Shown: in pieces, positions 41,124-50,580 of the stretch
Numbering within the stretch: position 1 is the first letter of the stretch
How the letters are laid out: the number at the start of each line of letters is the position of its first letter
DNA from: Pseudomonas sp. A34-9
GTDB taxonomy: Bacteria > Pseudomonadota > Gammaproteobacteria > Pseudomonadales > Pseudomonadaceae
Assembly (NCBI RefSeq): GCF_029543085.1
Contig: NZ_CP119967.1
Span: forward strand, 4,614,501 to 4,678,500
Direction of reading: 5' to 3'
Length of the DNA: 64,000 nucleotides
The notes under the pieces: model-generated
Database searches by the model: none
Seen by the model: the letters and a program-made list of their open reading frames with translations, nothing else
Told to the model about the DNA's origin: nothing
Position numbers and translations under genes: made by a program

Positions 41124-41485
41124 CTGCCATACGTCGCATTTGTTGCCGCGGCAGATTCCTGTCGCGGCATGCATTTGCCGCTAATGAGCGTCACAATTCA
41201 GTCAATTTTCCAGCACGGCATTCGCCATCAATCTGCCAACCATTTGATTTAGAACGGTTTAAATAAAACCGAACCGAATGGCATGACTTTCGCTCTAAAT
41301 TTCCTCAAAGCATGCCGTGTGAAGGCAATGGGGCAAGGCCGATTTCGATAGCTGACTAATCGTCATCCGGCAGACTAAACTTACGCCAAATGTCCTACGG
41401 GACTGATGGATCAGTATGACGCGCAGCCCATAGCCGCTCTCACCCAGCCTGTAAGACAGACTTACTGCTTAGGGGCTCACGCCAT
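41124..41485. promoter_or_regulatory. 362-bp intergenic region with a terminator-like hairpin
   Basis: A hairpin at 41145-41170 (TGCCGCGGCAG / CTGTCGCGGCA, one G-T pair, ATTC loop) lies 22 bases after the YciK-type stop and may terminate that operon, although its T tract is poor. The rest (41180-41485) is the upstream region of the diguanylate cyclase gene, AT-richer around 41200-41310. No further element was recognised. Confidence 0.5.
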
Positions 41486-42412
41486 ATGAAATCACCCTCC
41501 CAGACCAATGCAATTGACTTTGACAGTGCCAAATTGCAACGCCTGGGCTTTGGTCAGCTACCTCCCTTGTTGGAGCGACCGGCCAGCCTGGCGCAATTGC
41601 GCCAGCAAATGAGCCTGCAACTGCAAACCAGCCTCGAACCGCAACGCATCCTCGGTCTGTTTTTCCGCGAAGTTCAGCGCCTTGTGCCACTGGACGCACT
41701 GAGTTACGTGCACCAAGGCAGCGATTTGCGCCTGGAGTTCGGCAGCCGCGGCCACCACTCGGTCAGCTACAGCCTGAGCCACGAAGGCGAGCACATGGGC
41801 GAACTGGTGTTCCGCCGCAATCAGCGCTTCAACGACAAGGAACAAGGGCAGTTGGAGTCGCTGCTGTCATCCTTGCTGTACCCGATGCGCAACGCCCTGC
41901 TTTACCGTGAGGCGACCCAGAGCGCGCTGCGCGATCCGCTGACCGGCGCCGGCAACCGCATCGCCATGGAGCAGACCCTGCAGCGCGAGATCGATATGTC
42001 CCGCCGGCATCAACAACCGTTGTCGCTGCTGATGCTCGATATCGACCACTTCAAGCGGGTCAATGACAGCCATGGACACAGCGCTGGCGATGACGTACTC
42101 AAAGCCATCGCCGCGACGATCAAGGCACAGCTGCGCAACGTCGACATGGTGTTCCGTTACGGCGGGGAAGAGTTTCTGGTTCTGCTGTCCAACACCAGCC
42201 GCGAAGCAGCGGCAATGGTTGGCGAACGGCTGCGTTATGCGACACAGACGGCTGAGTACTACGCCGATGGGCAGTTGATCGAGCTGACCGTGAGTCTGGG
42301 ATGCTCGACGTTACTGCCCGGCGAATCGGCCGACAGCTTGCTGCGCCGTGCCGACAGTGCGCTGTATGTGGCCAAGCGCGAGGGTCGTAACCGGTTGGCG
42401 ATGGCGGGCTAA
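41486..42412 (+). CDS. Diguanylate cyclase (GGDEF protein)
   Basis: 308 aa, cytoplasmic. Residues ~1-145 have no named domain that I can recognise but look like a GAF-type sensor (beta-rich SRGHHSVSYSLSHEGEHMGE). Residues ~150-305 are GGDEF: DPLTGAGNRIAME, MLDIDHFKRVNDSHGH, and the active site GGEEF. An RxxD inhibitory site (RNVD) precedes it by five residues. It should make cyclic-di-GMP with product inhibition. Position and size match P. aeruginosa PA3177. Confidence 0.9.
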   Translation: MKSPSQTNAIDFDSAKLQRLGFGQLPPLLERPASLAQLRQQMSLQLQTSLEPQRILGLFFREVQRLVPLDALSYVHQGSDLRLEFGSRGHHSVSYSLSHEGEHMGELVFRRNQRFNDKEQGQLESLLSSLLYPMRNALLYREATQSALRDPLTGAGNRIAMEQTLQREIDMSRRHQQPLSLLMLDIDHFKRVNDSHGHSAGDDVLKAIAATIKAQLRNVDMVFRYGGEEFLVLLSNTSREAAAMVGERLRYATQTAEYYADGQLIELTVSLGCSTLLPGESADSLLRRADSALYVAKREGRNRLAMAG

Positions 42413-42437
42413 GGCCTTTCAGACACCCCAAAACCAC

Positions 42438-42527
42438 TGTAGGAGTGAGCCTGCTCGCGATGACGATCTGCCATTCAACACTGATGTTGACTGACAGTCC
42501 GCTATCGCGAGCAGGCTCACTCCTACA
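42438..42527. repeat. REP pair (family C) between convergent genes
   Basis: Perfect 24-base inverted arms (TGTAGGAGTGAGCCTGCTCG... at 42438-42461, reverse complement at 42504-42527) with a 42-base spacer. Lies between the convergent cyclase and haem-oxygenase-fold genes. Confidence 0.95.
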
Positions 42528-42550
42528 TTTTTACGCGGTGAATCGGTCAA

Positions 42551-43345
42551 TCAGCTCTCGACTACCGCCCTGCGCTCTCGATTGACCAGCAAGCGTTCCG
42601 ACGTCTCCAGTTGCATGCAGCGCTCCAGAAACAGATACATGTAGTCATAGCTCTTGCACACCGCCTGACGCAGTTCGGCCTGCAAGGCCTTGCTCGGGTT
42701 CATCCCCGCCAGCGTGCAGATGATTTCCAGCGCCTCCCAAGGATGCGCATCGTCGTACTGGGCATGCATCTTCAGCCACTTCATCGCCCGCTTGCGATCC
42801 TCTTCGGGAAACGCTGCGGCATACACGCCGGTGGAGCAGACCAGCGCCGACCACTCCCCGGTCGCGCCTTCGATGGCATAGTTGGTGGCGGCAATGGCGA
42901 CGATCAGCGAATCGGCAGAACTGGTGTGCCAGCACCAATGACTCAAGGCATGCAACTCAGGCGGCACCTGTTGAGCCTGGAGGTCTTCCAGACTGACACC
43001 GTGTGCGCGGCTCCAATGCACCCAGTAATCCGCATGATTGAGTTCAACGCGGATATTGCGCATCAGCCAGCGCCGCGCCATGTCTTCGCCCGGGTGACGG
43101 GCAAACCTGGTTTTGGTGAGATTCTGCGCCATGTACAACGCAAACTGCTCAACCACCGGCCAGCCCCCGATCAGGTACTGGCGCATGGTTCTGGCGCTGA
43201 GTTTGTTATCACGCATGCGCAGGTAAAGTTCATGTTCGACAACCCGGCGCTTGCTCTCGCTGCAATCCTGTATGAGCTGTTGCGCCCAGGCTGGATAACT
43301 TGCAGCTTCCATGAGTGGTCCGGTTCGGTTGAATGTGTCGATCAC
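42551..43345 (-). CDS. Haem-oxygenase-fold / TenA-PqqC-like protein
   Basis: 264 aa, almost all helical. Potential metal ligands are spaced as in TenA/PqqC/CADD-type and haem-oxygenase-like di-iron proteins: VVEHELYLRMRDN (Glu, His), IRVELNHADYW (Glu, His) and MHAQYDDAHPWEALE (His, Asp, Glu). Such proteins include thiaminases, PQQ synthase and di-iron oxygenases or oxidases; the actual reaction is unknown. The pattern looks more like the di-iron branch than thiaminase TenA, since no active-site Cys stands out. It lies between two cyclic-di-GMP genes. Confidence 0.75.
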   Translation of the reverse strand: MIDTFNRTGPLMEAASYPAWAQQLIQDCSESKRRVVEHELYLRMRDNKLSARTMRQYLIGGWPVVEQFALYMAQNLTKTRFARHPGEDMARRWLMRNIRVELNHADYWVHWSRAHGVSLEDLQAQQVPPELHALSHWCWHTSSADSLIVAIAATNYAIEGATGEWSALVCSTGVYAAAFPEEDRKRAMKWLKMHAQYDDAHPWEALEIICTLAGMNPSKALQAELRQAVCKSYDYMYLFLERCMQLETSERLLVNRERRAVVES

Positions 43346-43391
43346 TGTTCGGCTCCTTTTGATTTGTGATTGTAAGGATCGGCAAGAGACT

Positions 43392-45851
43392 TCAACGGAA
43401 CGTGCCAGGCGCTTTGAATAACAGCGGTTGCGGTCTGGCGGGCCGACTTTGCAAACTGTCGCAGGTAAACAACTGTGGGCGTTCTATAACATAACCCTGA
43501 GCGTAATCCACACCAATTTCAAGCAATGCCTGCTCGATCTGGGTTGTTTCAACAAACTCGGCAATTGTCTGCTTACCCATGACATGCCCGATGTGATTGA
43601 TCACTTCGACCATTGCGCGGTTAATCGGGTCGTCCAGCATATCCTTTACGAAACTCCCGTCGATCTTCAGGAAGTCTACAGGCAAATGTTTCAGATAAGC
43701 GAATGAAGACATTCCGGCGCAAAAGTCATCTAACGAAAAGTAGCAACCTAAGCCTTTGAGTTCATTAATAAATCTAATTGCGCTGCCCAGATTTGCAATT
43801 GCACTGGTTTCTGTAATTTCAAAACAAATCATTTCAGGCGGTATTGCATAGTTAACAAACTGCTCTCGCAGAAAGTGCAAAAACGCGTCATCTCCTATAG
43901 TAATGCCTGACAGATTAATCGCACACATCGCTAAAGGCTCTTGATGTTCTTGTGCAATACATTGAGCAATAACCTTGAATACGTTCTGAACTACCCAACG
44001 GTCCAGTTGACTCATCAAACCGTAGCGCTCTGCAGCGGGAATGAAACTGTCCGGCAGGATCATCCGCCCGGCTTCATCATGCAGACGCAGCAGAATCTCG
44101 ATGTGCCCACCCTGGTTGTCGCCCGGCTTGAGCGGGGCGATTTCCTGGGCGTACAGACAAAAGCGGTTTTCTTCCAGCGCCATGTGCAGGCGTTGCACCC
44201 AGGCCATCTCACCAAAGCGCAGCGACAGCTCGGAGTCATCGGCGTGGTAGACCTGCACCCGGTTGCGGCCTTTTTCCTTGGCCATGTAGCAGGCCATATC
44301 GGCGGCGCGCAACGAGGCTTCGAGGGTCGTCGGGGTCTGTGCGATATGCACCAGACCAATGCTCACGGTGGTCAGGAACGGCCGCCCCTTCCAGACAAAG
44401 TGCAGATTCTGCACCGTCTGACGCAGTGCTTCGGCAATCTTTTCCGCCGCCTCCGGTGCACAGTTCTCCAGCAAAATGCCGAACTCGTCACCGCCGAGTC
44501 GCGCCAGCGTATCGCCCTCGCGCAGCCCCGATTGCAGCAATGTGCAAATGTGCCGCAACAGCTCATCACCGGCGGCGTGACCACAGGTGTCGTTGACCAG
44601 TTTGAATTGATCAAGGTCGAGGAACATCAGCGCATGCCGCCCGGCTTGCCGCGTGAGGTTGTACAGCGCTTGCTCCAGGCGATACTCGAACTCACGACGG
44701 TTGGCCAGACCGGTCAGCGCATCATGGGTCGCCTGCCACGAAAGATTGGCGATGTATTGCCGTTCCTGAGTCATGTCATGCAGCACCAGCACCGTGCCGC
44801 TGACCTTGCCGGCATTGCGGATCGGCGCGCCGACCAGCGTCACCGACAACGTCGTGCCGTCCAGGCGCTGGATCAGTTTTGAATGCTCGCTGCCGCCACT
44901 TAGCTGGCCACTGAGAATGTGCTCGATCAGGGTCAAGCCCTCGGCCTGGGCATTGTCGTCGAGCAAGTTGAACAGCGCGGCCAGTGGCAGGCCGGCCGCC
45001 TGCTCGGCCTTCCAGTGGGTCATGGCCTCGGCGGCAGGGTTCATGTAATCGATGGCACCGCTAACATCGGTGGTGATGACGCCATCGCCGATCGAATGCA
45101 GCGTGACGTGCGCCCGATCCTTCTCCAGTTGCAGCGCCTCGGCAAACGCGTGGCGCTGCTTGAGCAATTTGTGCGTGCGCCACAAGGCCAGCACGATCAG
45201 CCCCAGCGCCGTGGCCAGATTGGTTAACAACAGCAGCCGCAGAATCATCCGCGAGCCTTCGCCGAGGGCATCGCTGAAGGCTCTCGCCGCCGGGGTCACG
45301 CCATCGTTGATGGCGAAAATCCGCGCCTTCCAGCGCTGGATATCGGTGCTGCTGGCCGTGTTATCGGAAATGCTGCGGTGCATCTCCTGCGCCACGTTAT
45401 CCAGTTCGACCAGGTAGGCATCGCCGACCGTCCAGCGGTCAATCGCGGTTTCCAGGTAACTGAAATGGCGGAAGTTGAGGTACAGCCAGATCAGGCTGGA
45501 GACGTCGTCCGGGTGGTTGCCGCCCTTGAGAATACCTTCGCGCGCTGCGGCCAGATCCGGCGGTTGATGATCCAGCGCCAGGCGCAACTGATGCCCGCCT
45601 TGCGGCACGGCAATCGCGTTGCGGTATTTGAGGAAAATCGCCTCGTCGCGGCTGTCGGCGTACAGATTAAGGTAGTAGATCGCGTCTTTCTGGCCCTTGG
45701 ACCAGAGACTTTCGCCAGCGACATAACCGCGAACGGCCGAGAGCACGTAAAGACTCACGCCCCCCAGTAACGCTTGAAACAACACGACGGCAATAAATGG
45801 CCAGACGATGCCCAACAACCGTGGCGTTCCGAGAGTCCGCTTTTGCTTCAT
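43392..45851 (-). CDS. Membrane PAS-GGDEF-EAL cyclic-di-GMP protein
   Basis: 819 aa. A membrane helix (~14-36), periplasmic helical sensor (~40-205), a second helix (~205-225), PAS (~245-370), GGDEF (~380-540; LARLGGDEFGILL with RxxD site REGD) and EAL (~560-800). EAL catalytic residues are present: IEILLRL in place of EALLR, NLSG, FEITETS, DDFCAG, KIDGSF, AEFVET, QGYVIERP. It could make and break cyclic-di-GMP; the net activity is not readable. The 3' end (roughly 43650-43990) is richer in A/T than the rest. Confidence 0.9.
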   Translation of the reverse strand: MKQKRTLGTPRLLGIVWPFIAVVLFQALLGGVSLYVLSAVRGYVAGESLWSKGQKDAIYYLNLYADSRDEAIFLKYRNAIAVPQGGHQLRLALDHQPPDLAAAREGILKGGNHPDDVSSLIWLYLNFRHFSYLETAIDRWTVGDAYLVELDNVAQEMHRSISDNTASSTDIQRWKARIFAINDGVTPAARAFSDALGEGSRMILRLLLLTNLATALGLIVLALWRTHKLLKQRHAFAEALQLEKDRAHVTLHSIGDGVITTDVSGAIDYMNPAAEAMTHWKAEQAAGLPLAALFNLLDDNAQAEGLTLIEHILSGQLSGGSEHSKLIQRLDGTTLSVTLVGAPIRNAGKVSGTVLVLHDMTQERQYIANLSWQATHDALTGLANRREFEYRLEQALYNLTRQAGRHALMFLDLDQFKLVNDTCGHAAGDELLRHICTLLQSGLREGDTLARLGGDEFGILLENCAPEAAEKIAEALRQTVQNLHFVWKGRPFLTTVSIGLVHIAQTPTTLEASLRAADMACYMAKEKGRNRVQVYHADDSELSLRFGEMAWVQRLHMALEENRFCLYAQEIAPLKPGDNQGGHIEILLRLHDEAGRMILPDSFIPAAERYGLMSQLDRWVVQNVFKVIAQCIAQEHQEPLAMCAINLSGITIGDDAFLHFLREQFVNYAIPPEMICFEITETSAIANLGSAIRFINELKGLGCYFSLDDFCAGMSSFAYLKHLPVDFLKIDGSFVKDMLDDPINRAMVEVINHIGHVMGKQTIAEFVETTQIEQALLEIGVDYAQGYVIERPQLFTCDSLQSRPARPQPLLFKAPGTFR

Positions 45852-46052
45852 GAGATCCCTTGCGCAAGCACTGCCAGATGAACACCGGAAAATCCCGCTC
45901 CTGACAGCTCAGCCTAGGCTAATTTTCGACAAGTCAAAGGGACAGCTCTGCCGTCCTCTAGGTCGATTGTGCATATGGCGGGTCTGCTTGAGCGTTCCGG
46001 TTGATTTTACTCAATGCAATTCAAGCACTAAGCGCAGAAACCGAACCGAAAC

Positions 46053-47879
46053 TCAAGGGCGCTGGATCTGCTGCAGGTGACCATAGAGCTTGGCATACAG
46101 GCCACCGTCGGCAATCAATTGCTGATGATCACCGTCTTCGGCAACCTGACCACCGTCGAACACCAGCACGCGATCAGCCTGCTTCACTGCCGACAGTCGA
46201 TGGGCAATGATCAGCGTGGTGCGGCCATTGAGGAAACGCGCCATGGCCTGATGCAGGTTGTATTCGGTGGCGGCGTCGAGGGCCGAGGTGGCTTCGTCGA
46301 GGATGACGACTTTCGGCTCGGCGAGGATCATCCGCGCGATGGCCAGTCGTTGGCGCTGACCGCCCGACAAGCGCACGCCGGAGCGCCCGACAATACTGTC
46401 CAGGCCATTGGGCAACGCGCGGATGGTTGCATCCAACTGAGCGATTTCCAGCGCTTGCCAGCAGGCTTCGTCACTGCGGGTGCGGCCCATGGTCAGGTTG
46501 GCGCGCACAGTGTCGTTGAACAGCGCCGGGTGTTGCAGCACCACCGCGACGTTTTCCCGTACTGTTTCCAGGCCGATTTCCTGCTGAGTCGAGCCGCCGA
46601 AACGGATCGTGCCGGACAGCGGCGTATACAGCCCCAGCAGTAACTGCACCAGGGTGCTTTTGCCGCCACCACTGGCGCCGACAATCGCGACTTTTTCACC
46701 AGGGGCAATCGACAGATTCAGCTGATCCAGCACCAGTTCATCGCCATAGCCGAAGCTCAGGCCCTGAACCTGAATGCCGACGGTGTCACGGCCCTTGAAC
46801 GGATCAATGCCGCCCGGATATTGCGGCTCATCGGCGCGCGCCAGCAGCTCGTTGATCCGCGCCAGCGCCCCGCCCGCCGCGTAGTAGGCGTATTGCAGAT
46901 TGAGCAGTTGTTCGACCGGGCCGATCATGAACCACAGGTAACTGAACACCGCGAGCATCTGGCCGATCGACAGATCGGAAAACAATACCGTGAGCATCGC
47001 TGCCGCACGGAAAATGTCGATGCCGAACTGAAAGAGCAAACCACTGGCGCGGTTGGAGGCGTCGGTTTTCCACTGCGAGTTGACCGCGTAATTACGCACT
47101 TCCTGCGCGCGCAAGCCGAGTCGCCCGAGGAAGAAACCCTGACGATTAGCGGCGCGTATTTCCTGAATCGCATCGAGGGTTTCGCTCAACGCCTGAGTGA
47201 AGCGCGCCGTGCTGTCGTTCTCGAGTTTCTTCAGGTGTTTGACGCGTTTGCCCAACTGCACCGTGGCGTAGATCACCAACGGGTTGAACAGGAGAATCAG
47301 CAGCGCGAGTTTCCAGTGCATCCACATCAGGATGCTCGCGGTGCCGACCAGCGTGAGCATCGCCACCAGAAAGCGGCTGAGGGTTTCGCCAACGAATTTG
47401 TCGAGGGTATCGAGGTCCGTGACCAGGTGCGTGGTCACCGTGCCGCTGCCCAGGCTTTCGTATTCGCCGAGGGAAATGCGCTTGAGCCGTTCGATCAGAC
47501 GCACGCGAATGCGATAAACGATGTCTTTGGCCAGCCGTGCGAACAGCCGCGACTGCAACACACCGAAGCACAGCGAGCTGCAACGCAGGGTCAGCGTCAC
47601 TACCAGCATCAAGCCGATATAACCTGCCGCTTGCTGCCACATCGTCGGCAGCACATGGTTCATGACGTTCAATGCCGCGTCGCCGTGGCCGAGCAGGACT
47701 TCGTCCACCAGCAACGGCAGCAGCAACGGAATCGGCACGCTACACAGCGTCGCCAGAACGGCTACGCCATTCGCGATCCACAGGGATTTCTTGTGATGAA
47801 GTGCCAGTCGCCGGACTTCTGCCCAGCTCAGCCGGTCGACACGCTTTACGGCTGGCGTGTCATCGGCCCGATCAGACAC
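46053..47879 (-). CDS. ABC half-transporter (MsbA/HlyB-like)
   Basis: 608 aa from GTG at 47879, overlapping the DsbA-like stop by eight bases. Six membrane helices (~30-300), then an ATPase: GASGGGKST (Walker A), LSGGQRQRLAIARM (signature), KVVILDEATSALD (Walker B), IAHRLS (H-loop). Acts as a homodimeric exporter; substrate unknown. Such half-size exporters move lipids, peptides or drugs. No partner secretion gene is adjacent. Confidence 0.88.
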   Translation of the reverse strand: MSDRADDTPAVKRVDRLSWAEVRRLALHHKKSLWIANGVAVLATLCSVPIPLLLPLLVDEVLLGHGDAALNVMNHVLPTMWQQAAGYIGLMLVVTLTLRCSSLCFGVLQSRLFARLAKDIVYRIRVRLIERLKRISLGEYESLGSGTVTTHLVTDLDTLDKFVGETLSRFLVAMLTLVGTASILMWMHWKLALLILLFNPLVIYATVQLGKRVKHLKKLENDSTARFTQALSETLDAIQEIRAANRQGFFLGRLGLRAQEVRNYAVNSQWKTDASNRASGLLFQFGIDIFRAAAMLTVLFSDLSIGQMLAVFSYLWFMIGPVEQLLNLQYAYYAAGGALARINELLARADEPQYPGGIDPFKGRDTVGIQVQGLSFGYGDELVLDQLNLSIAPGEKVAIVGASGGGKSTLVQLLLGLYTPLSGTIRFGGSTQQEIGLETVRENVAVVLQHPALFNDTVRANLTMGRTRSDEACWQALEIAQLDATIRALPNGLDSIVGRSGVRLSGGQRQRLAIARMILAEPKVVILDEATSALDAATEYNLHQAMARFLNGRTTLIIAHRLSAVKQADRVLVFDGGQVAEDGDHQQLIADGGLYAKLYGHLQQIQRP

Positions 47880-48507
47880 AGGCCGCACGCTCCAGCCAGC
47901 GGCCGAGCAATGGCGACAGCTCACTGAGCGGTTGGTAGCCGTTGGTCAGCAGCGCCAGTTGACCGTTGCGCTCGGCCAGCAAGGTCGGGAAACCGGCGAT
48001 GCCCAGATCCTGCACCCAACTGAAATCGGCCTGCGTCGCTTTGTGCTGCTCGGCATGATCGAACAATGCCGCGAATTCGATACGCGGCACACCAGCCTTC
48101 TCCGCCAACTCGACCAGAACGCTGGCCTGGGTAACGTCGCGACCTTCAGCATAAAACGCCTGCTGGATCAGCCCGACCAATGTCCACGCGCAATCCGGCG
48201 CCAGACTGCGCGCCGTGACAATCGCCCGGCAGGCAGGCTCGGTGTCGTAGACAAAACCGTCGGGCAACGCGCCGTCAAACTTGAATGGCTGGCCGGTGGC
48301 TTCAGTGACCGCTTGCCAATGCTCAAGAATGTAGCGACGCGTGGTCGGTTCCAGCGCCGAGCCACTGCCGGTGCGCAAACCGCCAACCACCAGATGCAAC
48401 TCCACACCGGCTGCGTGCGCCTGCTCGACCAATGCCTTGGCCACCGGAGCAAACCCCCAGCACCACGAACACATCGGATCCATCACATAGAGCAGGCGCG
48501 CAGACAT
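47872..48507 (-). CDS. DsbA-fold thioredoxin-like protein
   Basis: 211 aa from MSARLLYVMDPMCSWCWGF; the CSWC motif is the redox or glutathione-binding pair. No signal peptide, so cytoplasmic. Similar proteins are grouped with FrnE/2-hydroxychromene-2-carboxylate isomerase. IAGFPTLL with a cis-Pro loop supports the thioredoxin fold. trhO ends two bases upstream, suggesting one transcript with it. Substrate unknown. Confidence 0.85.
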   Translation of the reverse strand: MSARLLYVMDPMCSWCWGFAPVAKALVEQAHAAGVELHLVVGGLRTGSGSALEPTTRRYILEHWQAVTEATGQPFKFDGALPDGFVYDTEPACRAIVTARSLAPDCAWTLVGLIQQAFYAEGRDVTQASVLVELAEKAGVPRIEFAALFDHAEQHKATQADFSWVQDLGIAGFPTLLAERNGQLALLTNGYQPLSELSPLLGRWLERAACV

Positions 48508-48509
48508 GG

Positions 48510-49451
48510 TTAAGCCTCGGTGGATGCTTGCTTGTAGTTGTAGCCGATCGGGTGCGGCTGGTTGCGCGCCTTGGCCAGTTCGATCTGCTTCTGCCGATCG
48601 ATGGCGCTGCGGCGGGTTTTCTCGCTGAGCTTGTCCCAGCAATGTGGGCAGCTGATACCGGCCACATAGTGCTCGGAGGCGCGATCTTCAACACTGACCG
48701 GCGTGCGGCAGGCATGACATTGATCGTAGTCGCCTTCGCTGAGGTCGTGACGCACGGTCACGCGATTGTCGAACACGAAGCAGTCGCCCTGCCACTTGGT
48801 TTCTTCCTGCGGCACCTCTTCAAGGTACTTCAGGATGCCACCCTTGAGGTGGTAAACCTCTTCGAAGCCCTCGCCGAGCATGTAGCTCGAGGCTTTCTCG
48901 CAGCGAATGCCACCGGTGCAGAACATCGCGACCTTCTTGTGCACGGCCGGGTCGAAGTGTTCTTTGATGTAGTCGGGAAATTCGCGAAAACTGGTGGTTT
49001 TCGGATCGATGGCGCCTTCGAAGGTGCCGATCGACACTTCATAGTCGTTGCGCGTATCGATCAACAGTACTTCCGGGTCGCTGATCAACGCGTTCCAGTC
49101 CTGCGGCTCGACGTAAGTACCGACCTTTTTGTTCGGGTCGACGCCTTCGACACCGAGGGTGACGATCTCTTTCTTCAGTTTCACTTTGGTGCGATAGAAC
49201 GGCTGTTCGTCGCAGTACGACTCTTTGTGATCGATATCGATCATGCGTGGGTCGTTCTTCAGCCAGGCGAGCAGTCCGTCGATGCCTTCGCGGCTGCCGG
49301 AAACCGTGCCGTTGATGCCTTCTTCGGCAATCAGCAGGGTGCCTTTGATCTGGTTGTCGACCATCGCTTGCAGCAGGGGCTCGCGCAGGTCAACGTAATC
49401 TTCGAGGGTGACGAACTTATACAGTGCCGCCACGACAATCGGTTGTGTCAT
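48510..49451 (-). CDS. trhO: tRNA uridine-34 hydroxylase (rhodanese-related)
   Basis: 313 aa. Starts with [14 protein letters not shown] and [10 protein letters not shown]; rhodanese-like domain (~125-220) with IDTRNDYE and the active Cys in [16 protein letters not shown]-terminal CxxC pairs ([13 protein letters not shown]). Makes 5-hydroxyuridine at tRNA position 34. Full length. Confidence 0.94.
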   Translation of the reverse strand: MTQPIVVAALYKFVTLEDYVDLREPLLQAMVDNQIKGTLLIAEEGINGTVSGSREGIDGLLAWLKNDPRMIDIDHKESYCDEQPFYRTKVKLKKEIVTLGVEGVDPNKKVGTYVEPQDWNALISDPEVLLIDTRNDYEVSIGTFEGAIDPKTTSFREFPDYIKEHFDPAVHKKVAMFCTGGIRCEKASSYMLGEGFEEVYHLKGGILKYLEEVPQEETKWQGDCFVFDNRVTVRHDLSEGDYDQCHACRTPVSVEDRASEHYVAGISCPHCWDKLSEKTRRSAIDRQKQIELAKARNQPHPIGYNYKQASTEA

Positions 49452-49495
49452 GGGTATTTCTCCAGGTGGCTACCCTCGCAAAGGGTGAACCGGAT

Positions 49496-49528
49496 TCAAA
49501 AAAAAACGCGCCGGGTGAGCGGCGCGTT
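49496..49528 (-). terminator. Terminator downstream of the bolA-family gene
   Basis: Nine-bp perfect stem AACGCGCCG / CGGCGCGTT, six-base loop, then a long T run on the minus strand. Separates the bolA/DUF2059 pair from trhO. Confidence 0.95.
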
Positions 49529-49553
49529 GCGGATTCTAGCAAAAAACCGAAGC

Positions 49554-49853
49554 TTAATGCTTGCTGCCGCCGGCACAGGTTGGCGACGCCGGGGCGGCGC
49601 CGATCTCTGCCCATTCCTGCGGGGTGTAGGTGTGCAGCGCCAACGCATGGAACTCGCCCATCAGCTCGCCGAGCGTGCCGTAGACTTTCTGGTGGCGCTT
49701 GACCCGGTTCAGGCCGTCGAACTGCGCGCTGACTACCACGGCCTTGAAGTGCGTCTGTAACCCGCGACTGTGCATGTGGCTTTCGTCCAGCACTTGCAGG
49801 TGCTCCGGCTGAAGCAGGGCCAGCGTCGATTCGATGCGTTGTTGCATGGTCAT
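49554..49853 (-). CDS. BolA-family protein
   Basis: 99 aa from MTMQQRIESTL. Class II KH-like BolA fold with DESHMHSRG and the FDGLNRVKRHQKVYGTLGEL segment typical of BolA1-type proteins (His ligand for Fe-S with monothiol glutaredoxin). Probably acts in iron-sulphur trafficking or as a morphology/stress factor. Nine bases past the DUF2059 stop, same strand. Confidence 0.9.
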   Translation of the reverse strand: MTMQQRIESTLALLQPEHLQVLDESHMHSRGLQTHFKAVVVSAQFDGLNRVKRHQKVYGTLGELMGEFHALALHTYTPQEWAEIGAAPASPTCAGGSKH

Positions 49854-49865
49854 CACGAACTCCGC

Positions 49866-50387
49866 TTACTTCTTCTTGGCCGGCGCAGCAGCGCCTTTCG
49901 GATCCAGCTCTTTGGTCATGTCGTCGAGCAGCTTGTTGACGACAGGTACGGCGCTTTCCAGTTTGGCCTGGGTCATCTGGGCCGATTGCTGAGTCAGCTG
50001 CGGCATTTTTTCCAGGACTTTCTTGCCCAGTGGCGACTGGTAGAACGCGACCAGGTCTTTGAGCTCGGATTCGCTGAAGTTAGTGGTGTAGAGCTTGACC
50101 ATGTCAGGCTTGAGCTTGTTCCAGCCGATGGCCTGGTCGAGCGCGGCGTTGGCCTTGGCCTGGTAGGTTTCCAGTACGGCTTTCTTGGCTTCCGGGGCTT
50201 TGGTCTGTTCAAAACGCTGAGCGAACATTTGCTGCACTTGCATGTACACCGGAGTGCCCAGCTTGTCAGCGTGCGCCAGGGTCAGGAAAGCTTCAGCACT
50301 GGCGTTGTGGCTGGCGGTATCGGCAAGCACCTGGCCGCTGGCGCAAACCAGTGCAACCGCGGTGCAGATGGCACGAAGACGAGTCAT
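49866..50387 (-). CDS. Secreted DUF2059 protein
   Basis: 173 aa with a signal peptide (TAVALVCASGQVLAD, cleavage near residue 22). The mature helical domain includes KLYTTNFSESELKDLVAFYQS, the DUF2059 signature (given here up to 20 residues as LYTTNFSESELKDLVAFY). Ends in Lys-Lys-Lys. Periplasmic or exported; function unknown. Divergent from fumC. Confidence 0.88.
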   Translation of the reverse strand: MTRLRAICTAVALVCASGQVLADTASHNASAEAFLTLAHADKLGTPVYMQVQQMFAQRFEQTKAPEAKKAVLETYQAKANAALDQAIGWNKLKPDMVKLYTTNFSESELKDLVAFYQSPLGKKVLEKMPQLTQQSAQMTQAKLESAVPVVNKLLDDMTKELDPKGAAAPAKKK

Positions 50388-50580
50388 CGAGTTTCCTTTT
50401 CAGCTAGGCGAGGTAAAACCCCAAGGGCGACCATTCTGCGCCTAAAAAACCTCGTGGCTCAACCCCCGAGCCTTGCCGCGCTTGATTGGCGGGGTTTTAC
50501 CGGTCAACAATCGGATCGAGGGAACCACCTGGGCCCGACCGGGCCTAAACTGCGCAAACAGACCAACAGGAGTGTGCACG

